Source: Moorena sp. SIO3I8 (lineage in GTDB: Bacteria > Cyanobacteriota > Cyanobacteriia > Cyanobacteriales > Coleofasciculaceae). From it: DNA of 35,975 bases. The position numbers and the translations under genes were made by a program. The notes below the pieces were generated by a model that was not told where the DNA came from, did no database searches, and saw nothing but the letters and a program-made list of their open reading frames with translations. Where the stretch lies: contig NZ_JAAHHW010000016.1 of the NCBI RefSeq assembly GCF_010692325.1, positions 119,534 to 155,508 on the forward strand. Direction: 5' to 3'. Below are positions 25,071-33,690 of the stretch, piece after piece; positions within the stretch are counted from its first letter, which is position 1; each line of letters opens with the position of its first letter.

Positions 25071-26525
25071 CTAATCCATTCGTTTCAACCGCACCATAAA
25101 AAAACCATCCATCTGGTCTCGATAGGGCACAACTTTGAGCCAACCTTCCGGTCTTGAAAACCCCTTAAGAAACGAAAGAGTAGGGGGTTCAATTTGCCAC
25201 TGAGAATGACCTTCCAGAAACCATTGTATTACCCCCTCATTTTCTTGAGGATTTAAGGTACAGGTAGCATAAACTAAAACACCTCCGGGCTTGACCCAAG
25301 TTGCGCTATGCTCTAACAATTGTTTTTGCAAAACAGTAAGTTCCTGGACTTTTTCTGGAGTCATGCGCCAACGAATATCAGGACGTCGGTGAAGGGTACC
25401 ATTACCGGAACAGGGAGCATCTAATAACACAGCATTAGCGAGGTTAGTAAATTCAGGGCAATCCCGACTATCACCAGTAGTAATGTGAATCGATTGTAAT
25501 TGTAACCGTTCGGCATTCTGTTGGACTTTTTTGAGGCGGGAAGCTGAGCGATCGCATGCCCAAATCTTGCCCTGATCAGCCATTAATTCCGCAATATGAG
25601 TTGTCTTGCCCCCCGGTGCCGCACAGGCATCAATCACCACATCACCAGGTTGAGGGTCCAGCAGATAACTGACCAGCTGGGCACTACAATCTTGAACAGT
25701 CCACCAACCTTCCTTAAATCCTGGTAGCTCTTGAATCGCACCAACACCACCCACAATCCGCAGTGCTTGGGGTACCTGAGCTGCATTGCTGAAAATAGGG
25801 ATAATCTCACCATTCCCCTCGTCCTGGTGGGAGACCAAGGTCGGTACCCGCTGAATAGCCAGTTCAGCAGATTGCATCCCTGCCTCCACCTCCTCCATGG
25901 ACACCTTGAGGGGATTTACCCGTAAGTCAATAGTAGGAGATTGGTTAAACCATTGACACAGCTGTTCTGTTTCCTCTGCTCCCAGCTGTTGTAACCACAG
26001 CTGGATCATCCAATCGGGAAAACTGTGTAAAATGCCCAAACCCTCGATATCCCCTTCTGGCAACTGCAAAGGGTCAGGGGAATTGGCAGCTAAACGGGCA
26101 TAGTTTCGTAATAAACCATTAACCACCCCTGCCAGTCCTTTGAAGCCATTGTTCTTAGCTAGCTCAACGGTGGTATTGACCGCTGCTGAAGCAGGAATTC
26201 GGCCTTGATAGCGCAGCTGATATAGTCCAAGGTGAAGTATAGTGCGCAAATCTGGAGGTTGTTGATTCGCTTTCTTTTTGCCCAACTGGTCAAGTAGAGC
26301 ATCCAAAGTGCGCTGTCGTCGGACACTACCATAAACTAATTCTGTCACTAAGCCCCGATCAGCACCAGTTAACTGAGCAGTGTGTAGCACTCGATTCAGG
26401 GCAATATCAGCAAAAGCACCCCGCCGATGAATATCCCGGAGAGCTAGGAATGCTAACTGGCGAGGATTTTGTTTATCAAAGGTTGACGGTTGACCCTTGA
26501 CCGTTGACGATTTATATTGGCTCAC
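25071..26525 (-). CDS. rsmB: 16S rRNA (cytosine-967-C5)-methyltransferase
   Basis: SAM-dependent m5C methyltransferase acting on C967 of 16S rRNA. 484 residues. The N-terminal NusB-like domain spans about 20-145 (RQLAFLALRDIHRRGAFADIAL). The Sun/NOL1 methyltransferase domain follows: DACAAPGGKTTHIAEL (SAM site, about 299-314), DAPCSGNGTLHRRPDIRW (C372) and YATCTLNPQENEG (C422, nucleophile/helper pair). The start is GTG at 26525. The first 18 residues are odd: 26481-26508 is four heptamers (GGTTGAC-type), translated in reverse as STVKGQPST. The conserved domain only starts at about residue 20, so the repeat added or replaced the N-terminus. Confidence 0.95.
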   Translation of the reverse strand: MSQYKSSTVKGQPSTFDKQNPRQLAFLALRDIHRRGAFADIALNRVLHTAQLTGADRGLVTELVYGSVRRQRTLDALLDQLGKKKANQQPPDLRTILHLGLYQLRYQGRIPASAAVNTTVELAKNNGFKGLAGVVNGLLRNYARLAANSPDPLQLPEGDIEGLGILHSFPDWMIQLWLQQLGAEETEQLCQWFNQSPTIDLRVNPLKVSMEEVEAGMQSAELAIQRVPTLVSHQDEGNGEIIPIFSNAAQVPQALRIVGGVGAIQELPGFKEGWWTVQDCSAQLVSYLLDPQPGDVVIDACAAPGGKTTHIAELMADQGKIWACDRSASRLKKVQQNAERLQLQSIHITTGDSRDCPEFTNLANAVLLDAPCSGNGTLHRRPDIRWRMTPEKVQELTVLQKQLLEHSATWVKPGGVLVYATCTLNPQENEGVIQWFLEGHSQWQIEPPTLSFLKGFSRPEGWLKVVPYRDQMDGFFMVRLKRMD

Positions 26526-26858
26526 AAACTCTGTACTCCTCTGGATGTCAACTGATCAGCTAATATGCAGTTATAACAGTTATTAATTCGGTTCGGAACA
26601 AAGTCCTGGGTTTTAGGGAGTAGGGAGTAGGGAGTAGGGAGTAGGGAGGAAAAGGAAGACAAGTCCAATCACCCCACACCCCACACCCCAAAGTTGATAC
26701 TCACGTCTTTGTTAAAAACCTACCCTGATCAGCTCCTCCCTGTTCCCAGATCCGCTGTTCCCTATTCCCTGTTCCCGACTTCTGCAAGAAGTCTAGTTAT
26801 CAATTCGGTATTGAGAACTGCTATAAATAAAATGGTTAATCCTTTTTAAACATTGGGT
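26526..26858. other. Intergenic repeats between rsmB and sufE
   Basis: Five TAGGGAG heptamers (26614-26648), a CACCCCACACCCCACACCCC microrepeat (about 26673-26692), and TGTTCCC/TATTCCC units (26757-26777). The phrase TCCCAGATCCGCTGTT also occurs at 33130. No gene. Confidence 0.8.
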
Positions 26859-27311
26859 ATGTCAGCCACCTCAAGCCCTTTACCAGAAGCTCTTGCTCGG
26901 ATTGTAGAACGCTTTCAGCGCCGCAAAGACCCCAAGCAACGGTATCAGCAGTTGCTGTGGTACGCCAAGAAGCTTCAGACAATGCCAGAAACTGATAAAG
27001 TGCCAGAAAACAAGGTTCCTGGCTGCGTGTCCCAGGTTTATATCACTGCTAACTTGGATGATGGCAAAGTCTTGTATCAGGGAGACTCAGATGCCCAATT
27101 GGTTAAAGGATTAGTAGCGTTGTTGATTGAAGGCTTGAATGGACTGACGCCGACAGAGATTGTCAACCTATCTCCTGACTTTATTCAAGACATAGGATTG
27201 AACGCTAGTTTAACCCCTTCTCGCGCTAATGGATTTTACAACATTTTCCAGACCATGAAGAAGAAGGCCCTGGGATATCAGTTGGGAATGTCTTCCAGAG
27301 AATTGAATTGA
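26859..27311 (+). CDS. sufE: SufE-like cysteine-desulfurase activator
   Basis: SufE accepts persulfide sulfur from the SufS cysteine desulfurase and passes it to the SufBCD scaffold for Fe-S cluster assembly. 150 residues from ATG 26859 (TTG 26853 would add two). Family motifs: KQRYQQLLWYAKKL, then VPGCVSQVYI with the sulfur-accepting Cys (C56), GDSDAQLVKGLVALL and a C-terminal RANGFYNIFQTMK. All expected elements are present. Monocistronic by context. Confidence 0.94.
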   Translation: MSATSSPLPEALARIVERFQRRKDPKQRYQQLLWYAKKLQTMPETDKVPENKVPGCVSQVYITANLDDGKVLYQGDSDAQLVKGLVALLIEGLNGLTPTEIVNLSPDFIQDIGLNASLTPSRANGFYNIFQTMKKKALGYQLGMSSRELN

Positions 27312-27398
27312 GGGATTTTCCCTTCTATTTTCCCCACACCCGGTCACCCACCCCGGACCGGGGATTAACTGACAAGACCCTTGAAATGCTGATTCTCC

Positions 27399-27477
27399 CG
27401 TAGGTTGGATTACGCGATCGCTAACCCAACGAACACCTCACGCTTTGTTGGGTTTCGTTGCCTCAACCCAACCTACG
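27399..27477. repeat. Palindromic element with CGTAGGTTGG ends
   Basis: CGTAGGTTGG (27399-27408) and CCAACCTACG (27468-27477), with inner CTAACCCAACGAA/TTGTTGGGTTTCG inversions and a GCGATCGC site. MITE-like. Confidence 0.8.
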
Positions 27478-27505
27478 CCATGATCTAAAGTCACTCAACC
27501 AGCTC

Positions 27506-27610
27506 TGTTCCCTATTCCCTGTTCCCGATTCCCGATTCCCGATTCCCGATTCCCGATTCCCGATTCCCGATTCCCGATTCCCGATTCCCGATTCCCGATT
27601 CCCGATTCCC
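27506..27610. repeat. STRR heptamer array, 15 units (12 consecutive GATTCCC)
   Basis: TGTTCCC, TATTCCC, TGTTCCC, then twelve GATTCCC in perfect register. It is the longest uniform run in the window. Confidence 0.97.
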
Positions 27611-27636
27611 TAGATTTGGCTCCTGATTAAATTAAG

Positions 27637-27675
27637 CCTGAAACCCTTGTATAAACAGGGTTTCAGGTGTTTTTC
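27637..27675 (+). terminator. Rho-independent-type terminator
   Basis: Stem CCTGAAACCCT (27637-27647) pairs perfectly with AGGGTTTCAGG (27657-27667), with a 9-nt loop, then TGTTTTTC. The only plus-strand gene upstream is sufE, 330 bases away. Confidence 0.65.
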
Positions 27676-28024
27676 TATGACAAAGCTACTTGAATTCCAG
27701 CCTAGCATGGGCAATTTGCCCTTGACTTATCCACTGGAGTTTCAGTACAATCAAGGAGAACATTTGTACTACTATAGTCTTTCCTCTTAACCATTGCACC
27801 CACACCCCTAGAGGCATCACATCCCTCCTACAACGAACGATTCTAGAGCAGCGATTGGCCTACGGCCACGCTACGCGATCGCGTATCGCTGTGGGTAGTT
27901 TCGGGTACTTGCCATTAGCCACTGGCTGATAGGGAAACCTCTTGTTTGGGAATTATCTCAAATAAGAGCATTGTCAATACTGCGTGGCTTTTGGATAAAT
28001 TCCCCCAACCCCCCGTCGGGATCC

Positions 28025-28142
28025 TCACAGGGGTAGGTTTTTTACATTTGGGTCGGGAGTCGGGAATCGGAACCCACCCCTAACCCCTCCCAGGAGGGGA
28101 ACGGGAATCGGAACCCACCCCTAACCCCTCCCAGGAGGGGAA
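28025..28142. repeat. Inverted-repeat cassette, left copy, with 41-bp tandem duplication
   Basis: TCACAGGGGTAGGTTTTTTA... (28025-28054) and a following heptamer/AACCCACCCCTAACCCC block are reverse-complemented at 29232-29336. The 41-base unit 28061-28101 is repeated exactly at 28102-28142; it contains the hairpin CCCCTCCCAGGAGGGG. Confidence 0.9.
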
Positions 28143-28250
28143 CGGGAATATTATATTTGAGATATCAAAGCAAAATGCTATAGCAATTCTGATACTCATC
28201 AGGTAAACAGGATTTCTTCCCGATTCCCGATTCCCGATTCCCGACTCCCG

Positions 28251-28295
28251 TTCCCCTCCTGGGAGGGGTTAGGGGTGGGTTCCGATTCCCGACTC
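28251..28295. repeat. Third copy of the CTCCTGGGAGGGG block
   Basis: Same TTCCCCTCCTGGGAGGGG...GGGTGGGTTCCGATTCCC block, in the orientation of the right-hand copy (29232). It is flanked by GATTCCC and TACTCCC heptamers leading up to gloA. Confidence 0.9.
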
Positions 28296-28399
28296 CCCGA
28301 TTCCCTACTCCCTACTCCCTACTCCCTACTCCCTGCTCCCTCTAACAACTGCTATACAATAGAACGGAATTAGCTGATTCAACAGGAGACACTAAGCTA

Positions 28400-28828
28400 A
28401 TGCGAATGCTACACACAATGCTGCGAGTCGGCAATCTTGAGGAATCGATCAAGTTTTACTGCGATGTCCTAGGCATGAAGCTGCTCCGTCAGAAGGACTT
28501 TCCAGGGGGAAAATTTACCTTAGCATTTGTAGGCTACGGGGATGAATCTGACAACACAGTTATTGAACTAACTTATAACTGGGGGGTTGATCAGTACAAC
28601 ATCGGGGATGCTTTCGGTCATATTGCCCTTGGTGTAGACGATATCTACCAAACCTGCAACCAAATTAAATCCCTTGGTGGTAAGGTAGTGCGAGAGCCAG
28701 GACCGATGAAGCACGGTTCAACAGTGATTGCTTTTGTGGAAGACCCGAGTGGATACAAGATTGAACTGATCCAGCGCAAAGATCAGGAGTCTGCCCAGAA
28801 ACCAGAAGCAACAGCAGTAGCTGGGTAA
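28400..28828 (+). CDS. gloA: Lactoylglutathione lyase (glyoxalase I)
   Basis: Glyoxalase I isomerises the hemithioacetal of methylglyoxal and glutathione to S-lactoylglutathione, detoxifying a glycolytic by-product in the cytosol. 142 residues. The four metal ligands of the bacterial Ni-type enzyme are at H5 (MLHTML), E56 (VIELTYN), H74 (FGHIAL) and E122 (KIELIQ), exactly as in the Escherichia coli numbering. [13 protein letters not shown] and [11 protein letters not shown] are diagnostic. The C-terminus has a 15-residue alanine-rich tail. It is flanked on both sides by inverted copies of a repeat cassette. Confidence 0.96.
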   Translation: MRMLHTMLRVGNLEESIKFYCDVLGMKLLRQKDFPGGKFTLAFVGYGDESDNTVIELTYNWGVDQYNIGDAFGHIALGVDDIYQTCNQIKSLGGKVVREPGPMKHGSTVIAFVEDPSGYKIELIQRKDQESAQKPEATAVAG

Positions 28829-29040
28829 TAACTATCGGGAGTCGGGAGTCGGGAATCGGGAATCGGGAATCGGGAGTCGGGATAAGAAAATTGAATCTAG
28901 CTGGTAAGTATGGGAAACCCTATAAAAATGTTTCCCATCTCCCCATCTCCCTATCCTCATAAGGGTAGGTTTTTTACAAAGGGGCGAGTAGGTACTTTGA
29001 TTGTCTTGATGCAATAGCGAGTGGTTTGAATTTACCGTAA

Positions 29041-29112
29041 GATAGTGGAGCCTTATTAAAAAATATTTAACCCTTTTCTGCATAACCTGCTAACTATAAA
29101 GGCTCCACTATC
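29041..29112. repeat. 72-bp unit with 14-bp perfect terminal inverted repeats
   Basis: GATAGTGGAGCCTT (29041-29054) and AAGGCTCCACTATC (29099-29112), extending imperfectly outward (CCGTAA/TAAGG). MITE-like. Confidence 0.85.
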
Positions 29113-29231
29113 TAAGGTTTTGTCTCCGGGGGAAACCCCCAAGACCGCGCTGCATCGCTACGTAGAAATTCCTAAAAATATGTATCAAAAGACACACTAG
29201 TTTCCGGGATAATTCTCCCCATTTCCCGCTC

Positions 29232-29336
29232 TTCCCCTCCTGGGAGGGGTTAGGGGTGGGTTCCGATTCCCGACTCCCGATTCCCGACTCCCGATTCCCG
29301 ACTCCCGACCCAAATGTAAAAAACCTACCCCTGTGA
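29232..29336. repeat. Inverted-repeat cassette, right copy
   Basis: Reverse complement of 28025-28101 at both ends (30-base match at the CTACCCCTGTGA end). It differs mainly in the number of heptamer units in the middle. Confidence 0.9.
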
Positions 29337-29412
29337 GATCTCCCTATCTCCCCATCTCCCTATCTCCCCATCTCCCCACACTCTTACCCCTGTTCCCTAT
29401 TCCCTTTGAAAA

Positions 29413-30840
29413 ATGATCACTCAAGCATCTACTACAAAAGGCTGGGCGAATGCGATCGCAAAACCCGCAACTGAATTTCCGCCTACTGCCCTCCCGGTCA
29501 TCTCTGGCAAAATTCCAGAAGGGTTGCGAGGTTCTCTGTATAGAAATGGTCCTGGACGGTTAGAGCGAGGTGGTGTAACGGTTGGACATTGGTTTGATGG
29601 TGATGGGGCAATTTTAGCAGTACATTTTACCCCTGCTGGTGCCACAGGAGTTTATCGCTACGTCCAAACCTCTGGCTATCAAGCAGAAGCAGCTGCTGAC
29701 AAATTACTGTACCCCAACTATGGCATGACAACACCAGGACCAATCTGGAAACGCTGGAGTAAGCCAGTTAAAAATGCTGCCAATACCTCAGTGCTACCAT
29801 TACCTGATAAATTGTTAGCCCTCTGGGAAGGTGGTCATCCCCATGCCTTAGACCTGCAGACCTTAGAAACCAGAGGCACTGATGACTTATCTGGCCTAGG
29901 CAAAGGAGCAAGCTTTTCTGCCCATCCCAAGATTGATCCCAAAACTGGAGAGATTTTCAACTTTGGACTGACCCCTGAACTTAATAGCAGACTCAACATT
30001 TACAAGAGCAACTCCACTGGCAAAATTATCCAACAAGGGTCAGTACAGCTAGAGGGTTTCCCCTTCATCCATGATTTTGTCCTCGCAGGGCAGTATCTAG
30101 TATTTTTTGTACCCCCAGTGCGAGTGAATTTCCTGAAAGTAGCTCTAGGTTGGTGCAGCTATGGTGATGCTATGGAGTGGCACCCAAATAAGTCAACCCA
30201 AATTATTATTGTAGACCGTGACAGCCTTAGTGTAGTCAGTCGCGGTGAAGCTGAACCCTGGTATCAGTGGCACTTCAGCAATGGCTATGTGGAGAAAGAT
30301 GGCTTGATCGTGATTGATTTTGTCCGTTATGGTGACTTTCAGACCAATCAGTATTTGAAAGAAGTTCCCACTGGTCAAACTAAAACCAAAGCGAAAGGAA
30401 CCCTTTGGCAAGCCCGACTCAATCCTGACACTGGTCAGGTAGTGCAGTTACAACAGTTGTTCGATAGAAGCTGTGAATTTCCTGTGGTGCCGCAACAGCG
30501 AGTAGGACAATTCTCATCTCATACTTATCTATCACTACATCGCGAAGTCGTCGATATTAGTAAAGAATTGCATGGTGCAATTGGATGTTTTGAGCACAAA
30601 ACTGGCACCTTGATTGTGGCTGATTTAGGGGAAAATCGCTATCCCTCGGAACCAGTCTATGCACCGGATAGCCTGAATCATGACCAGGGTTGGATATTAA
30701 CAGTTGTGTATGACGGAAATTCTGATACCAGTGAAGTGATGGTATTTAGTAGAAACACCCTAAATCAAGAACCTATATGTCGTCTGGGATTACCAAAGGT
30801 TATCCCCTTCAGCTTTCATGGTCAGTGGAAATCCAGGTAG
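29413..30840 (+). CDS. Carotenoid/apocarotenoid oxygenase (RPE65/CCD family)
   Basis: Non-heme Fe(II) dioxygenase that cleaves carotenoids or apocarotenoids; the cyanobacterial archetype is apocarotenoid 15,15'-oxygenase producing retinal. 475 residues. Seven-bladed-propeller signatures: GSLYRNGPGR, HWFDGDGAI, EGGHPHALD, FSAHPKIDP. The four iron-ligand histidines are identifiable as H171 (FSAHPK), H220 (FIHDFVL), H287 (YQWHFSNG) and H469 (FSFHGQW), so the enzyme is likely active. Substrate specificity cannot be read from sequence. ATG 29413 directly follows an octamer repeat and TGTTCCC units. It is adjacent to a small exported peptide gene in opposite orientation. Confidence 0.93.
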   Translation: MITQASTTKGWANAIAKPATEFPPTALPVISGKIPEGLRGSLYRNGPGRLERGGVTVGHWFDGDGAILAVHFTPAGATGVYRYVQTSGYQAEAAADKLLYPNYGMTTPGPIWKRWSKPVKNAANTSVLPLPDKLLALWEGGHPHALDLQTLETRGTDDLSGLGKGASFSAHPKIDPKTGEIFNFGLTPELNSRLNIYKSNSTGKIIQQGSVQLEGFPFIHDFVLAGQYLVFFVPPVRVNFLKVALGWCSYGDAMEWHPNKSTQIIIVDRDSLSVVSRGEAEPWYQWHFSNGYVEKDGLIVIDFVRYGDFQTNQYLKEVPTGQTKTKAKGTLWQARLNPDTGQVVQLQQLFDRSCEFPVVPQQRVGQFSSHTYLSLHREVVDISKELHGAIGCFEHKTGTLIVADLGENRYPSEPVYAPDSLNHDQGWILTVVYDGNSDTSEVMVFSRNTLNQEPICRLGLPKVIPFSFHGQWKSR

Positions 30841-30928
30841 TAATATTTTTAATTTACCTGATAAATTAACCTGAACTGTAGCTATTAATTAATGCAGTAT
30901 ATAGCCATTTTTTTAAGGATAAAGGATT

Positions 30929-31117
30929 TCAATTTAAACAATCAGAAGTATCTCGTCGTCCGGTTCCTGGAGGACAACTTTCCTCCTCTAAAGCTAGTAA
31001 TTGCTGTTCAACAGAATCAGACTGGTATCCCTTTCGAAAACTAGACTTACCTAGGTAAAAATTAATACCAACAGTAACTAGTAGAGTAGATAACAAGATA
31101 TAGCTTTTAAAACCCAT
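30929..31117 (-). CDS. Small exported/membrane peptide with C-terminal CPPGTGRRD motif (PatX-like candidate)
   Basis: 62 residues from ATG 31117 (AAGGT nine bases upstream; TTG 31135 is a weaker start). One hydrophobic segment (YILLSTLLVTVGINFYLG) is followed by a polar region and then ESCPPGTGRRDTSDCLN at the C-terminus, with two cysteines. PatX peptides of filamentous cyanobacteria have the same plan: an N-terminal export signal and a C-terminal RG[S/T]GR pentapeptide that regulates HetR. Here the pentapeptide position reads PGTGR, with R to P at the first place. Relationship to PatX is therefore suggestive only. Confidence 0.6.
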   Translation of the reverse strand: MGFKSYILLSTLLVTVGINFYLGKSSFRKGYQSDSVEQQLLALEEESCPPGTGRRDTSDCLN

Positions 31118-31595
31118 TGTGGTGACCTTGCTCAAAGTTTATACTCATTACTTCAAAACTTTCCCAGCAAAATCAGCAAAAAAAGTCAATAAATAGAAAA
31201 GGATTGTTTATAAGATAAAATCACCGTTTTTTTGCTAAAAAAAATAATTTATTAACTTATTTTTATAAAAATTAAAACGATAAATTTAGGTATATTTTAA
31301 ATAGTTTAAAAGTTAAAATACGTGTATTTACGGATACTATTAAATAGTTAAACCAGGTAAAGTAAGCATAAAAAAATCTGGTTAATATAGCGTTTATCAG
31401 AGTAATGAAATACACAGGATTTGTTCCCTACGCCCTACTCCGAAGCTCCCTGCTCCCTACGCCCTACTCCCTGCTGCCTTTGAGAAATTCTATAGATAAA
31501 TTCACCTTTGCCATAGGGATCAGAAAAAGGAGTAGGTTTGAAAATTTATAATTAGAGGAGATCCCCTGATCCAATCCTTAGCTGTTTAACGTAAG
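31118..31595. other. AT-rich intergenic region upstream of miaB
   Basis: Strongly AT-rich 31170-31380 (poly-A/T tracts, GTTTAAAAGTTAAAATAC) with no gene. A dispersed TATAGCGTTTATCAGAG...ACAGGATTTGTTCCC unit lies at 31386-31427, then CCCTACTCC/CCCTGCTCC units to about 31475. GAGGAG (31556-31561) is too far from the miaB ATG to be its ribosome site. Confidence 0.7.
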
Positions 31596-32942
31596 ATGAC
31601 CTCATTTCCCCGCCGCTACCATATCACCACCTTTGGCTGCCAGATGAACAAAGCCGACTCCGAGCGGATGGCTGGCATCCTGGAGGATATGGGCTTCCAG
31701 TGGTCAGAAAATCCCAACGAGGCTGACTTAATTCTCTACAACACCTGCACGATTCGAGATAATGCTGAGCAAAAGGTTTATTCCTACCTAGGAAGACAGG
31801 CAAAGCGCAAACACCAACAACCAGACCTGACCCTGGTAGTAGCGGGTTGTGTGGCACAACAGGAGGGAGAAGCACTGCTGCGGCGAGTTCCAGAAGTTGA
31901 TTTAGTCATGGGACCGCAACACGCCAATCGTTTGGGGGATTTGCTAGACCAGGTATTTGATGGCAACCAGCTAGTTGCTACAGAACCAATTCATATTGTT
32001 GAAGACATCACTAAACCAAGACGGGACAGCAGCATTAGCGCCTGGGTAAATATAATTTATGGGTGTAACGAACGCTGCACCTACTGTGTAGTCCCCAATG
32101 TCCGAGGTTTAGAGCAATCCCGTACCCCAGAAGCAATTCGGGCAGAAATGGAGGAGTTAGGACGGCAAGGGTATAAGGAAGTCACCCTGTTGGGACAAAA
32201 TATTGATGCTTACGGACGTGACTTACCAGGAGTGACTGAATCGGGGCGGCATCAGCACACCTTGACAGATTTACTGTATTATGTTTCCAATGTCCCAGGG
32301 ATTGAGCGGCTCCGTTTTGCTACTAGTCACCCACGCTACTTTACAGAACGGCTAATCCGCGCTTGTCACGAGTTGCCGGAAGTGTGCGAACATTTCCACA
32401 TTCCCTTCCAATCTGGGGATAACGATATTCTCAAAGCTATGGCACGGGGCTATACCCACCAGAAATATCGCCGTATTATTAATACCATTCGGGACTATAT
32501 GCCCGATGCGTCCATTAGTGCCGATGCGATTGTGGGCTTTCCTGGGGAAACGGAAGCACAATTTGAGAATACCCTAAAACTAGTAGATGATATTGGCTTT
32601 GACCAGCTCAATACCGCTGCCTATTCTCCTCGTCCTGGCACACCAGCCGCATTGTGGGAAAATCAACTCCCTGAGCAGGTCAAATGCGATCGCCTTCAAC
32701 GTCTCAACCACCTGGTTGCGGTAAAAGCAGCTGAGCGATCGCAACGTTATCTGGGACGGATTGAGGAAGTGTTGGTAGAAGACCAAAATCCCAAAGACAA
32801 GACTCAAGTGATGGGCAGAACCAAAGGAAATCGTCTGACGTTCTTCACTGGGGATATTAATCACCTGAAAGGGGAGCTAGTTCTAGTTAAAATTACCGAA
32901 GCTCGTGCCTTTAGCTTGACTGGTGAGCGAGTAGAGGAATAG
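31596..32942 (+). CDS. miaB: tRNA-2-methylthio-N6-dimethylallyladenosine synthase
   Basis: Radical-SAM methylthiotransferase modifying i6A37 of tRNAs to ms2i6A. 448 residues. The N-terminal UPF0004 domain has the three cluster cysteines C15 (TFGCQMN), C51 (YNTCTIR) and C85 (VAGCVAQ). The radical-SAM domain has CNERCTYC (C157, C161, C164), then [17 protein letters not shown] and VGFPGETE. The C-terminal TRAM domain ends at about residue 446. The final Glu codon and TAG stop fall inside the first heptamer (GAATAGG) of a repeat array, which may have altered the last residues. Monocistronic. Confidence 0.96.
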   Translation: MTSFPRRYHITTFGCQMNKADSERMAGILEDMGFQWSENPNEADLILYNTCTIRDNAEQKVYSYLGRQAKRKHQQPDLTLVVAGCVAQQEGEALLRRVPEVDLVMGPQHANRLGDLLDQVFDGNQLVATEPIHIVEDITKPRRDSSISAWVNIIYGCNERCTYCVVPNVRGLEQSRTPEAIRAEMEELGRQGYKEVTLLGQNIDAYGRDLPGVTESGRHQHTLTDLLYYVSNVPGIERLRFATSHPRYFTERLIRACHELPEVCEHFHIPFQSGDNDILKAMARGYTHQKYRRIINTIRDYMPDASISADAIVGFPGETEAQFENTLKLVDDIGFDQLNTAAYSPRPGTPAALWENQLPEQVKCDRLQRLNHLVAVKAAERSQRYLGRIEEVLVEDQNPKDKTQVMGRTKGNRLTFFTGDINHLKGELVLVKITEARAFSLTGERVEE

Positions 32943-33027
32943 GGAATAGGGAGTCGGGAATAGGGAGTCGGGAGTCGGGAGTCGGGAGTCGGTAGTCGGT
33001 AGTCGGGAGTCGGGAGTTGGGAGTCGG
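32937..33027. repeat. STRR heptamer array GAATAGG/GAGTCGG overlapping miaB stop
   Basis: About thirteen 7-mers. The first unit contains the last sense codon and the stop of miaB. Confidence 0.93.
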
Positions 33028-33029
33028 GC

Positions 33030-33072
33030 GGGGGTAGGTAAACTACCCTGATCAGGTAGTTTACCTACCCCC
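33030..33072. repeat. Perfect 18-bp stem palindrome downstream of miaB
   Basis: GGGGGTAGGTAAACTACC (33030-33047) pairs exactly with 33055-33072 around CTGATCA, followed by TTAAAAA. It could act as a miaB terminator. A GATTCCC array follows at 33149-33213; 33073-33267 holds no gene. Confidence 0.8.
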
Positions 33073-33267
33073 TTAAAAATAGAAACTGAAACTATAGCAG
33101 TCGAAGTAAAGGTTAAAACATAATTTCTGCTCCCAGATCCGCTGTTTCCGATTCCCGATTCCCGATTCCCGATTCCCGATTCCCGATTCCCGATTCCCGA
33201 TTCCCTATTCCCTTTAAACCAAAAACTATGTCCTAAACTATACTTCCGTTGCTATCAAAGATGTTTC

Positions 33268-33690
33268 CTAATCTTCCCGCTGGAAGAAGCAAACCACATC
33301 CCGTATGTAAAAATCGTTATAGAGGTCGCCAGCAGAGGGGTTGGGCAAATCTACGGCTTCAACCTCCAGCTCATTATCGCCGTCCTTGAGAATTCCAGCA
33401 CCAATGTTAATGATTTGGGTAAACCAATGCTTCGGATTAGCTCCCTCGTAGGAGTAGATCTTCCCTACACTTTTACCATTGATTTTGACCTCTGCATCAC
33501 TGTCGGTTGCTGTCAATCCTTTAACCATCAACATCAGGATCGCAGCCCCGCCCTTGTAGCGTCCCCCTGTGTTGAAGGTCTTGTTCCAGAGGCTAGCACC
33601 ACCATCGCCAATTCTGCGATTGATATCTCCCTGGATCACCACAAAGTTACCGGTGACTAGTTTAGTAGACGCAGTTGCTTTCTGTTCCAT
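33268..33690 (-). CDS. Hypothetical beta-rich protein, 140 residues
   Basis: Not recognised. There is no signal peptide or membrane segment. Alternating hydrophobic strands (NFVVIQGDINRRI, AAILMLMVKGL, EVKINGKSVGKIY, WFTQIINIGAGIL, NELEVEAVDL, FYIRDVVCFF) suggest a compact all-beta fold, perhaps a jelly-roll or galactose-binding-like sandwich. GDGGASLWNKTF and GRYKGGAAI are conspicuous. The C-terminus ends QRED. ATG at 33690, preceded on the minus strand by AAGAAGGCAACAAGCT (weak AGAAGG). Codon use looks like that of real genes and a 140-codon open frame is unlikely by chance. The role is unknown. Confidence 0.7.
   Translation of the reverse strand: MEQKATASTKLVTGNFVVIQGDINRRIGDGGASLWNKTFNTGGRYKGGAAILMLMVKGLTATDSDAEVKINGKSVGKIYSYEGANPKHWFTQIINIGAGILKDGDNELEVEAVDLPNPSAGDLYNDFYIRDVVCFFQRED

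Larger units (their letters stand above)
27312..28399. other. 1.1-kb repeat-dense intergenic region before gloA
   Basis: No gene. It holds, in order: a palindromic element (27399-27477), a 15-unit heptamer array (27506-27610), a terminator-like hairpin (27637-27673), a CACGCTACGCGATCGCG repeat (27867-27883), the left inverted-repeat cassette with a 41-bp tandem duplication (28025-28142), a TATAGC/ACAGGATTT dispersed unit (28179-28218) and more arrays to 28343. Confidence 0.85.
28829..29412. other. Repeat-filled intergenic region between gloA and the carotenoid oxygenase
   Basis: A GGGAGTC/GGGAATC array (28836-28881), a GGGTAGGTTTTTTACA fragment (28963-28978), a 72-bp inverted-repeat unit (29041-29112), a second copy of the GGTCTTGGGGGTTTCCCCC repeat (29125-29158, inverted relative to 22389), the right cassette (29232-29336) and octamer ATCTCCCT repeats (29338-29377). 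No gene. Confidence 0.85.

Noticed and set aside
27506-27610. CRISPR array
   Set aside because: Uniform 7-base units with no spacers; it is an STRR array. No cas genes are present.
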